From Lachnospiraceae bacterium AM48-27BH (GTDB taxonomy: Bacteria > Bacillota > Clostridia > Lachnospirales > Lachnospiraceae): a stretch of 64,000 nt of DNA. Position 1 is the first letter of the stretch. Each line of letters starts with the position of its first letter. A program made the translations under genes and the position numbers. The DNA lies in NCBI GenBank assembly GCA_003478355.1, contig QUFC01000002.1, positions 1 through 64,000 of the forward strand, in the 5' to 3' direction. Shown in pieces: positions 25,911-33,353 of the stretch. A model generated the notes under the pieces. The model was not told where the DNA came from. It made no database searches and worked only from the letters and a program-made list of their open reading frames with translations.

Positions 25911-27862
25911 ACAAGAAAAAACTGATTGTGAGCCTGATTGCAGCGCCCTTTGCCACTCTTACAATCCTATACGCAGGCGGCTTTCTGGCGCAGCTTTTGG
26001 GTAACTATGCAACCTGGAAACAGGGCGGCGGTATTCCCGGCGATGGTACTTCACCGCTGGCCGCTTCGCCCGACTTCCTTCTCTGCCTTTCCTCTGTGCT
26101 CCGACCGCCTTATGGCGTGTATGGCATCTTGATCTGCATTGGCTTGTTAGCAGTGCTGCTCATCATGGTCATGCGCATGGGATATGGTGATGCCGGCGAG
26201 TATGATGAAGACCGTAATTTCTCCTACTCCGCCAAAGGCACTTATGGCACCTCCGGCTGGATGTCCCGCAAAGAGATGTCCGGCGTACTGGATCTGGTGC
26301 CCGATCTGCGAAAACACAAGGGTGTTGTACTGGGTATGCTGGATGGCAAAGCAGTCTGCATACCGGAAGATACCAGAATCAACGGCAATCTGGCAGTCTA
26401 CGGCGCCAGTGGTTCCATGAAAACCCGTTCGTTTTGTATGAACCGTATCCTTCAGGCCACTGTCCGAGGCGAAAATGGCGCCAGAGAATCATTGATCATC
26501 TGCGATCCCAAATCGGAATTGTACGAGAAGTCAAGCGAATTTCTCCGCAGCCGGGGCTATTGTGTCAAGGTATTCAACCTCGTTTCGCCTGAAAACTCAG
26601 ATTCCTGGTGTTGCCTTGCCGAAGTTGAGGGACAGGAACTAATGGCCCAGCTTTTTGTAGATGTCATCATCAAGAACACCACAAACAACGGCAAGAGCGA
26701 CCATTTCTGGGATGCCTGCGAGATGAATCTGCTCAAGGCCTTGGTACTGTATGTGGATCAAGGCTATGCGGAAGAAAACCGCAACATTGGCGAAGTCTAC
26801 CAGCTGCTGACCCTCAATGGAGAATCCCAACTTGACACATTGTTCGAGGCGCTTCCTTCCACGCACCCTGCCAAAGCACCCTACAGCCTGTTCAAGCAGG
26901 CCAGCGACACAGTGCGAAGCGGCGTGATTATCGGTCTGGGCAGCCGCCTGCAGGTATTCCAGTCTGAACTGATCAAAAAAATTACCGCTAAGAATGAGAT
27001 CGATCTGGAGCTTCCGGGGCAGCAGCCCTGTGCCTACTTCCTCGTTACCAGCGACCAGGACAGCACCTTTGATTTTCTGGCCTCGCTGTTTCTATCTTTC
27101 TGCTTCATCAAACTGGTGCGATATGCAGACCACAACTGCGAGGGCGGCAAACTGCCTGTGCCTGTCCATATCCTTGGGGAAGAACTGACAGCGTGCGGCA
27201 CGATCCCAGACCTCTCCCGCCGGCTCAGCGTAATACGCTCCCGGAATATCTCCATGTCCTGTGTGTTCCAAAATCTCGCAGGATTGCAGAACAGATACCC
27301 GCAGAATTTGTGGCAGGAAATCATTGGAAACTGTGACGCGCAGTTGTTTTTAGGCTGTACAGACCAGCTTACTGCCGAATTTATTTCTGCCAGGACAGGG
27401 CTTGCCTCTGTAGCAGTATCCAGTAAATCCAAACAGCTAGGCACCTGGCGTATCTCCAACTATACACCGGAGTTTCGTGAGACCTCCGGTGTTGGAAAAC
27501 GCCCTGTACTTACTCCTGATGAAGTCCTGCGGCTCCCTCTGGATCAGGCGCTCATCATCATCCGCGGCAAGAAGGTTCTGCAGGTAGACAAAATGGATTA
27601 CTCCAAACACCCGGAAGCCAAGTACCTGCGTTCCTGCAAAGCATCTGCCCATGTACCGGAATGGCGCCGCTTGGAAGAAGAAGCCGCCAAAACACCGCAG
27701 CCCGCTCCGAAACCGGCTCCGGCAGCAAAGAAACAGGCAAAGCGCAAAGCCACAAAGCCGGCATCCCCCACAGATAAATCACCCAAAGAGGCTCCGGCTC
27801 CCAAATCTGCTGGTACGCCGGAAGGCATTATTACCACAGACAAGGATTCCATCCTGTCTTGA
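25907..27862 (+). CDS. VirD4/TraG-type coupling protein
   Basis: About 651 residues. Two N-terminal membrane helices (about 10-30 and 70-90), Walker A-like GASGSMKTRS (about 160), Walker B-like region HILGEELTACGTIPD, and a Pro/Lys/Ala-rich tail. It links the relaxosome to the secretion channel. The ribosome site GGGGAGG points to codon ATA at 25907 as start (ATA AAC AAG AAA AAA), overlapping the TAA of the previous gene; the first conventional start, GTG 25928, has no ribosome site. The Walker A has Met where Gly is usual (GSMKT), as in many Gram-positive homologues. Confidence 0.9.
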   Translation: MNKKKLIVSLIAAPFATLTILYAGGFLAQLLGNYATWKQGGGIPGDGTSPLAASPDFLLCLSSVLRPPYGVYGILICIGLLAVLLIMVMRMGYGDAGEYDEDRNFSYSAKGTYGTSGWMSRKEMSGVLDLVPDLRKHKGVVLGMLDGKAVCIPEDTRINGNLAVYGASGSMKTRSFCMNRILQATVRGENGARESLIICDPKSELYEKSSEFLRSRGYCVKVFNLVSPENSDSWCCLAEVEGQELMAQLFVDVIIKNTTNNGKSDHFWDACEMNLLKALVLYVDQGYAEENRNIGEVYQLLTLNGESQLDTLFEALPSTHPAKAPYSLFKQASDTVRSGVIIGLGSRLQVFQSELIKKITAKNEIDLELPGQQPCAYFLVTSDQDSTFDFLASLFLSFCFIKLVRYADHNCEGGKLPVPVHILGEELTACGTIPDLSRRLSVIRSRNISMSCVFQNLAGLQNRYPQNLWQEIIGNCDAQLFLGCTDQLTAEFISARTGLASVAVSSKSKQLGTWRISNYTPEFRETSGVGKRPVLTPDEVLRLPLDQALIIIRGKKVLQVDKMDYSKHPEAKYLRSCKASAHVPEWRRLEEEAAKTPQPAPKPAPAAKKQAKRKATKPASPTDKSPKEAPAPKSAGTPEGIITTDKDSILS

Positions 27863-27896
27863 ACAAAACTATCAAATTCATAGGAGGTTTTAATCT

Positions 27897-29390
27897 ATGG
27901 CAACCAAGAAAAAAGAACTTCTGGAACAGGACGCTCCTGTTACCGAAACCGTTATGTCGGAAGACGAAACTCTGCCGGCCGATACCGCTCAACCTGAATC
28001 CCTTCCTGCAGACGCTGGCGATGGTCTGGATTTGAACGAACTGCTGGGGCAGATGGATCAGCCCCAGGAGGACACATCTGCCGAAGATATGGCTGAGGAT
28101 CCCCTTCCTGAACTTACCGAGGAGGAAATGTTCGGGGATACACCTGCTGAAACAGACGATCAAAGCGCTGCTCCCACTGATATGCCGGAAGACTCTGATG
28201 TGCAGCCGCCTGATGTTTACGAAGATAACGCCGACGCTGTGCAGGAACCCCCTGCACCTCCCAAGCCCAAGCGTACCAGCCGAAAGAAGAAAGAAGCTGC
28301 TGCTCCTGAAGAAACTTTTACAGAGGAAGTTCCTGCCGAAACAACAGAGTCGCCGGATACAGCCGAAACCATTTCTGTTGCGGAGGAACCTGCTGTGGAG
28401 CCTGACGTTCCTGCCGTGGAGGAAGCTGCCGCTCCTGCACCCACTCCTCCTCCCCGGCGTCAGCCCCGCCCCCAGCGCGGCGAGGCCCCCGTCCTTACCA
28501 TCCGCAGCCGGGATGATGTTGAGACTGCCGAAGACCGTGATGATGTAATCTGGCATGAAATCCATAATGCCTACCGCACCCGCAAGATCATCACCGGCAA
28601 GCTGGGCGGCATTGAACAGCTGGACAACCGCAAGACGGTGGCAGTTGTGGATTACAAGGGGTTCCGTGTCATTATCCCTATCAAGGAAATGATGATCAAT
28701 CTGGGTCGCAGCCCTTCCGGTCAGGAATACGCTGACCTTATGCTGCGCCAAAATAAGATCCTTGGCAACATGCTCGGTGCTGACATTGACTTCATCGTGC
28801 GTGGTATCGACTCCAAGACCCGCAGCGTAGTTGCCAGCCGCAAGGAGGCCATGCTGCGCAAACGCCAGATTTTCTATTTGGATACGGATGCTGCCGGTAT
28901 GTACCGTGTCTATGAGGGGCGCATCGTCCAGGCGCGTGTGATTGCAGTGGCCGAAAAGGTTGTGCGCGTGGAAGTCTTCGGCGTTGAAACCTCCATCCTT
29001 GCCCGTGACCTTGCCTGGGACTGGATCGGTGACGCCCATGAGCGTTTTTCCGTAGGCGATGAGGTTCTGGTCCGTATTCTCAGTGTGCGGCGCAACAGTC
29101 TGGAGGACTTGGGCATCAAGGCTGACATCAAGAGTATTTCCGAGAACACCGACAGGGACAACCTGCAGAAGTGCCGTATCCAGGGCAAGTATGCCGGCCG
29201 TGTCACAGATGTCCACAAGGGCGTTGTCTATGTGCGCCTCTCCAATGGCGTCAATGCGGTAGCCCACTCCTGCTATGACTACCGGATGCCCGGCAAAAAG
29301 GACGATGTATCTTTTGCCGTCACCCGTCTGGATATGGAGCGGGGTGTGGCCGTAGGTATTATCACTCGGATCATCCGCCAAAACCTGTAA
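27897..29390 (+). CDS. S1-domain RNA-binding protein with acidic N-terminus
   Basis: 497 residues. The first 200 are low-complexity, rich in Glu, Asp, Pro and Ala with a short basic patch (KPKRTSRKKK). The rest contains one S1-like repeat around 335-400 (YEGRIVQARVIAVAEKVVRVEVFG) and another around 420-495 (KYAGRVTDVHKGVVYVRLSNG). S1 domains bind single-stranded RNA or DNA. It is the last gene of the VirB operon, before a terminator. Its role in conjugation is unknown; ssDNA handling or RNA-level control are possible. Confidence 0.8.
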   Translation: MATKKKELLEQDAPVTETVMSEDETLPADTAQPESLPADAGDGLDLNELLGQMDQPQEDTSAEDMAEDPLPELTEEEMFGDTPAETDDQSAAPTDMPEDSDVQPPDVYEDNADAVQEPPAPPKPKRTSRKKKEAAAPEETFTEEVPAETTESPDTAETISVAEEPAVEPDVPAVEEAAAPAPTPPPRRQPRPQRGEAPVLTIRSRDDVETAEDRDDVIWHEIHNAYRTRKIITGKLGGIEQLDNRKTVAVVDYKGFRVIIPIKEMMINLGRSPSGQEYADLMLRQNKILGNMLGADIDFIVRGIDSKTRSVVASRKEAMLRKRQIFYLDTDAAGMYRVYEGRIVQARVIAVAEKVVRVEVFGVETSILARDLAWDWIGDAHERFSVGDEVLVRILSVRRNSLEDLGIKADIKSISENTDRDNLQKCRIQGKYAGRVTDVHKGVVYVRLSNGVNAVAHSCYDYRMPGKKDDVSFAVTRLDMERGVAVGIITRIIRQNL

Positions 29391-29397
29391 GCAAAAG

Positions 29398-29438
29398 AGC
29401 CTGGGGAGCAAAATAAACTGCTTCCCAGGCTGCCTTCT
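29398..29438 (+). terminator. Terminator after the VirB operon
   Basis: AGCCTGGGGAGCA (29398-29410) pairs with TGCTTCCCAGGCT (29419-29431). The T-run is weak (GCCTTCT). Confidence 0.6.
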
Positions 29439-29504
29439 ATCATTGGCTCGCCACTTTCTTTATATTAGATTTTTGACAGCCGCACATTACTTATGTGTAA
29501 TTTA

Positions 29505-29540
29505 ATGTGTGGTTGTCATTTTTGATTGACAACCACATAT
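29505..29540. repeat. Inverted repeat upstream of the ATPase/RloB pair
   Basis: GGTTGTCA (29511-29518) and TGACAACC (29527-29534), extended outward by ATGTG/CACAT, form a strong palindrome. It lies about 60 nt upstream of the promoter and may mark the edge of the inserted cassette or be an operator. Confidence 0.5.
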
Positions 29541-29598
29541 CCTCTCCACACGACTATCCTCTTAACCCCTCTATATAGATTTTTATTTTTCATTTGCG

Positions 29599-29627
29599 TT
29601 GATTTTTCACAAAAACGCGGATATAAT
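29599..29627 (+). promoter_or_regulatory. Sigma-A promoter of the ATPase/RloB pair
   Basis: TTGATT (29599-29604), 17-nt spacer, TATAAT (29622-29627). It gives the defence-like pair its own constitutive-type promoter inside the conjugation region. Confidence 0.75.
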
Positions 29628-29659
29628 ATATTATAGCAAGGATTTAGGAGGTTGGTTTT

Positions 29660-30856
29660 ATGCTGATTCAATTTAGTGTAGAGAACTTTCTCTCTATCAA
29701 AGATAATGTCGTGTTATCCCTGCTTGCCAGTAAGGATAACGAACATCCGGAGCACCTGATTGTGGACGGAAACAAAAAGCATTTGAAGTCTGCCGTGATT
29801 TACGGCGCCAATGCTTCCGGAAAGTCCAATGTCTTGAATGCGTTTTGGTTCATGGTAAATTATGTGCTGACTTCGCATAACCAGCAGCTCCACAAAACCA
29901 TTGAGCGTTCGCCGTTCAAGTTTGACCGGGAAACACCCTCTCGCCCCAGCAGCTTTGAGGTCATCTTCACCACAAATGGCATCCGATATGCGTATGGCTT
30001 TTCTGTAACAGACAAAGCTGTTATCGAAGAATATCTGTATTACTATCCCAATGGCAGGCAGGCACTCATTTTTGAGCGAAAAGACACAAAAGATTTTCGC
30101 TTTACCGTTGATGTCGATGAACAAAACACTCTCAAGGATCGCACTTCGGCCAACAAGCTCTATCTGTCTGTCGCATCAAACTGGAGCTATTCCAAAGTGA
30201 TTCCGGTTCTGGAATGGTTTGCTTCCTGCCAGATCATCACGAAAAATTCTGTTGCAGATGCCTACGGCCTTGAAGCAGAACAACTCAAAGATGATGATTA
30301 CCGGCATGTGATCGCCTCTATGCTGCGTGTTGCAGATTTTGGCATACAGTCCCTTCAGATGCGTGATGCAGAACCCGCTCCTTCTCAGCACAATGATATC
30401 TTTACCAATATTGAGGCCATTCACACGGTACAGGATACAGAGGGAAATACTTCTTCCTACGCGCTGAACATGGCAGAGGAATCTGATGGCACCAACAGTT
30501 ATTTCAAACTGATCGGTGTTGTAAAAAAGGTGCTAGATGAAGGAACCCTTCTTGTCGCTGACGAGATGGACGCTCATCTGCATCCTCTTCTGACAAAGCA
30601 TCTGGTCTCGCTTTTTAACAGCGTGGAGTTCAATCCAAATGGAGCCCAGTTGATTTTCACATCACACAACACCAATCTTCTTGACCTGGATGTACTGAGG
30701 AGAGATCAGATTTGGTTTACCGAAAAAGACGAGCAAACAGCGGCTACCGATCTGTTCTCCCTTTACGATTTTTCCATCCGCAAGGATGCCAAGGTGGAGA
30801 AGGGCTATCTGATTGGCCGTTATGGTGCGATCCCCTTTATCAAGGGAGGGCTGTAA
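29660..30856 (+). CDS. AAA/ABC-type ATPase, AbiL/RloA-like defence partner
   Basis: 398 residues. The start LIQFSVENFLSIKD and Walker A GANASGKSN (about 50-58) are typical of COG1106 SMC-like ATPases. The C-terminal half has LLVADEMDAHLHP (Walker B/D-loop) and an IFTSHN switch. ATPases of this family paired with RloB occur in the AbiL phage-resistance system and in restriction-linked rlo loci. It has its own promoter and an ATG with GGAGG upstream. One base separates its stop from the RloB gene. Confidence 0.82.
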   Translation: MLIQFSVENFLSIKDNVVLSLLASKDNEHPEHLIVDGNKKHLKSAVIYGANASGKSNVLNAFWFMVNYVLTSHNQQLHKTIERSPFKFDRETPSRPSSFEVIFTTNGIRYAYGFSVTDKAVIEEYLYYYPNGRQALIFERKDTKDFRFTVDVDEQNTLKDRTSANKLYLSVASNWSYSKVIPVLEWFASCQIITKNSVADAYGLEAEQLKDDDYRHVIASMLRVADFGIQSLQMRDAEPAPSQHNDIFTNIEAIHTVQDTEGNTSSYALNMAEESDGTNSYFKLIGVVKKVLDEGTLLVADEMDAHLHPLLTKHLVSLFNSVEFNPNGAQLIFTSHNTNLLDLDVLRRDQIWFTEKDEQTAATDLFSLYDFSIRKDAKVEKGYLIGRYGAIPFIKGGL

Positions 30857-30857
30857 A

Positions 30858-31505
30858 ATGGCACGTGGAAAAATTGAAAAGCGTGGACAGCGACGCAGAA
30901 AAATAAAGCCTGTCATTCTGATTGTAACGGAGGGTTCTCAAACTGAGCCTAAGTATTTTGAACACTACCGCAACCGTCAGACAAACATTGATATTCGTGT
31001 GGTCGGCAGCCGCACCAGCGGAGGTGAAACTGATTACCTCAGCCTGATCAGGAAAGCCGTGGAATATCAGAACAAAAATCAGATTTCCGTATCAGAGGGA
31101 GACTCTGTATGGGTAGTTGCAGATGGAGATGTGAACTACAACAACCCTGACCCCATCACTGCAAAGGACAGTCTGCTCTCCAAGGCAAGGAAAATGGCAG
31201 ATGCGAAGGGGATTCAGATTGCACTCTCCAATCCCTGCTTTGAATTTTGGTATCTGTTGCATTTCCAGTACACCACCAAATTTTTCAAAGACTATCCCGC
31301 AGTGAAAAACGCATTGACCACTTATCTCCCTGATTATGAGAAAGCTGGCGATGTATATAACCAGTTAGCAGAGCATACAGCCATTGCGATTCAGAACGCC
31401 AAACGTGTAGAGCAATACCATCTTCAAAATGACAGCAGCAAACCGTTTGGAATTGCTGTCAATCCATTTACCGACATCTATCAGCTGGTGGAATCACTGC
31501 TGTAA
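30858..31505 (+). CDS. RloB family protein, predicted effector of the pair
   Basis: 215 residues. A basic N-terminus precedes the RloB core: ILIVTEGSQTEPKYF (a TOPRIM-like first strand with catalytic glutamate), VWVVADGD, and IALSNPCFEFWYLLHF. RloB proteins are predicted nucleases and are the second gene of AbiL-type abortive infection pairs. The ATG at 30858 follows the ATPase stop by one base, so the two are coupled. Whether this pair defends the host or the element itself cannot be told from the sequence. Confidence 0.83.
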   Translation: MARGKIEKRGQRRRKIKPVILIVTEGSQTEPKYFEHYRNRQTNIDIRVVGSRTSGGETDYLSLIRKAVEYQNKNQISVSEGDSVWVVADGDVNYNNPDPITAKDSLLSKARKMADAKGIQIALSNPCFEFWYLLHFQYTTKFFKDYPAVKNALTTYLPDYEKAGDVYNQLAEHTAIAIQNAKRVEQYHLQNDSSKPFGIAVNPFTDIYQLVESLL

Positions 31506-31523
31506 TGTTTCAAAGAAACATGG

Positions 31524-31591
31524 TTGGCACAAAATTGTCTCTACATTGGCACAGTCCTGCCCTTTCGCCGTAAATCCATATCTGTTATACT
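31524..31591 (+). promoter_or_regulatory. Element-specific promoter, copy 2 (upstream of the Tad operon)
   Basis: TTGGCACAA at 31524 and TTGGCA at 31546 (22 nt apart), then TATACT at 31586-31591, exactly 40 nt after the second box as in copy 1. From the second box onward about 35 of 48 positions match copy 1 (counted by eye). No -35 box fits. Confidence 0.68.
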
Positions 31592-31615
31592 TGATACAGT
31601 CAAAACTTTGCATAG

Positions 31616-31645
31616 CAGCCGCTCCGGTTTGGAGCGGCTGTTTTC
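31616..31645 (+). terminator. Intrinsic terminator just after the Tad-operon promoter
   Basis: CAGCCGCTCC (31616-31625) pairs perfectly with GGAGCGGCTG (31631-31640), followed by TTTTC. It lies about 20 nt after the expected start site and before the first gene. Confidence 0.8.
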
Positions 31646-31670
31646 AATTTCAGTAAAGGTGGTGGTTTCT

Positions 31671-32120
31671 ATTCTCTTTCAAAAAGCCCGGAAAATGCTG
31701 AACAACGAGCGGGGCGAGGCCAACTATTTCAGTACGGTGGTCTTTATCTTCATCGCTGTCCTGCTGCTGGCCTTCATTATCGACCTGTTCAGCATCATTT
31801 CCACCAAGCAGGAACTTGACCATGCCGCCGATCAGATGGTCAAACAAATCCAGCTTTCCGGCGGCGTCAACGGCGAGACCGATGAGCTGTTTGAATTTTT
31901 GAGTTCTCAGATCGAAGGAGCCGAAAATATTTCCTACTCCATTGACGCTACCTACACATCACCCAGGCCATCCGGTATGACAAATGCCATCCAGTTGGGC
32001 ACCCCCTTCTTCATTACTATCGAGGGAGATGCCAAACTGGGCGGGTTCTGGAATTTTGACCTGGTAAACATCACAGTGGTTGCCCGTGGCAGCGGCGTCA
32101 GTGAGCACTACTGGAAGTGA
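31671..32120 (+). CDS. TadE-like pseudopilin 1
   Basis: About 149 residues. A short basic leader ends in the motif NERGE, followed by one long hydrophobic helix (YFSTVVFIFIAVLLLAFIID) and a soluble domain. This is the signature of type IV-type pseudopilins cut after the Gly by a prepilin peptidase, and such a peptidase is encoded in the same operon. The start is uncertain: the ribosome site AAAGGTGGTGG points to ATT at 31671, while the first ATG (31695) lies only 4 codons before the cleavage site. Confidence 0.75.
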   Translation: MLFQKARKMLNNERGEANYFSTVVFIFIAVLLLAFIIDLFSIISTKQELDHAADQMVKQIQLSGGVNGETDELFEFLSSQIEGAENISYSIDATYTSPRPSGMTNAIQLGTPFFITIEGDAKLGGFWNFDLVNITVVARGSGVSEHYWK

Positions 32121-32128
32121 GGTGACCT

Positions 32129-32629
32129 ATGAAACGTATATTCCTGCGGCTGAAACAGCCGCTGCGAAACGAACGGGGCGAGATCACCTTTTTCGCCTGC
32201 TTTTTTGTGGTAGGTATCGTGATGCTGATTTCCTTCCTGCTCCTGTACGCTTCCATCCGGATCACCTGCATCAACATCCGCAACGGCGCTAAAATGGAGT
32301 TAAATAACCTCAGCGGCACGATTTATGCAGACACCTACCGCTCCCAGCGTGAAACCAACTTTGAAGAGTACCTAAATACCCTTTACTCCAGCAGTGACTA
32401 TACCGACATGCTGGAGGCTACAGTGGCAGGCGGCCTGGACTCCAAGATTCCGCTTTCAACGGAGGATTACAAGGTTTCCAACATCAGTCTGGAGTTCAAT
32501 GTAGAGGATGGACGGGTTGAGTACATCTTTTACTGTGATGTGGAGTTCTATGTGCAGATGTTCGGTCACAGTTATCCGGCTATCACCCAACGGGTGGAGC
32601 TGACAGGCTACCACAACACAAAATTCTAA
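32129..32629 (+). CDS. TadE/TadF-like pseudopilin 2
   Basis: 166 residues. The leader MKRIFLRLKQPLRNERG is followed by Glu and a hydrophobic helix (about 19-42), then a soluble domain of about 120 residues. It shares the NERGE processing motif with the preceding gene. In Tad systems TadE and TadF are minor pseudopilins needed for fibre assembly. A GAGGTG ribosome site precedes the ATG. Confidence 0.77.
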   Translation: MKRIFLRLKQPLRNERGEITFFACFFVVGIVMLISFLLLYASIRITCINIRNGAKMELNNLSGTIYADTYRSQRETNFEEYLNTLYSSSDYTDMLEATVAGGLDSKIPLSTEDYKVSNISLEFNVEDGRVEYIFYCDVEFYVQMFGHSYPAITQRVELTGYHNTKF

Positions 32630-32703
32630 CAATACTGTTGAAAGCCCGGCACATTCTACCGTATAGGCTTTATATAACAGCAAAAAAGGAGTGTATGTAA
32701 AAT

Positions 32704-33273
32704 ATGAAGGAGTTTTTCCAATCCAAAGGCTTTATTGTTTCCTCGCTGGCTCTCCTCTGTGTCACTATTCTGGGTGTCTGCTGGTTCGTAAGCCGCGACC
32801 GTACCGGAGATTTTAGACCGGATGAATCCCCACCCAGCAGCGTCACCGGCGCTTGGTCAGATGGCGGCACACAGACAGATGGTGATAATGGAGCAGATGC
32901 TTATGCTCCCGGCCAGTCCACAGATGCCGAAGAAGAATATCCCAAAGTAACCTCCCAAACGGAGGATGAGGTTGTGATCGACTTCACCGATACTGAAAAG
33001 CTTGAAGAAACGCCTCCTCCGGTGCCGGAAGGTAAGACCGAAATCAAAGATCCTGGTCAGGAGCATACCGTCAATCCCGACCCGTCAGTTCCGGAGGTCA
33101 CTGCCCCGCCCGCCGAGCAAGCGCCGCCCAGCAATGAGCCGGTTCCAGGCTCCAGCAACGGAAATGGAGCTGTATATGATCCGGTGTTTGGCTGGGTTGT
33201 TCCCGGCAATGTACAGCAGTCCACCGGTGACAGCGATGGAGATCTGAACAAACAGGTCGGCAATATGGGCTGA
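32704..33273 (+). CDS. Membrane-anchored Pro/Asp-rich protein, DUF6550-like
   Basis: 189 residues: one N-terminal helix (about 10-28) and an extracellular region of low complexity rich in Pro, Asp, Glu, Gly and Thr, ending in a conserved-looking DPVFGWVVPGNVQQ segment. It is probably extended across the cell wall. The DUF name is from memory. Its place between pseudopilins and the large secreted protein suggests a structural or tethering role in the Tad-like apparatus. Confidence 0.6.
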   Translation: MKEFFQSKGFIVSSLALLCVTILGVCWFVSRDRTGDFRPDESPPSSVTGAWSDGGTQTDGDNGADAYAPGQSTDAEEEYPKVTSQTEDEVVIDFTDTEKLEETPPPVPEGKTEIKDPGQEHTVNPDPSVPEVTAPPAEQAPPSNEPVPGSSNGNGAVYDPVFGWVVPGNVQQSTGDSDGDLNKQVGNMG

Positions 33274-33353
33274 TTTACTACAACTGAATATGGCACTACT
33301 TGGCCGTCACAGGATTGTGGCGGCCTTCCTATTTTCAAAAGGAATGGAGCGTG

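Noticed and set aside
27831..29411. A 526-codon frame on the minus strand opposite the S1-domain gene
   Set aside because: The + strand gene has a ribosome site, known domains and operon context; the opposite frame is a GC-related shadow.
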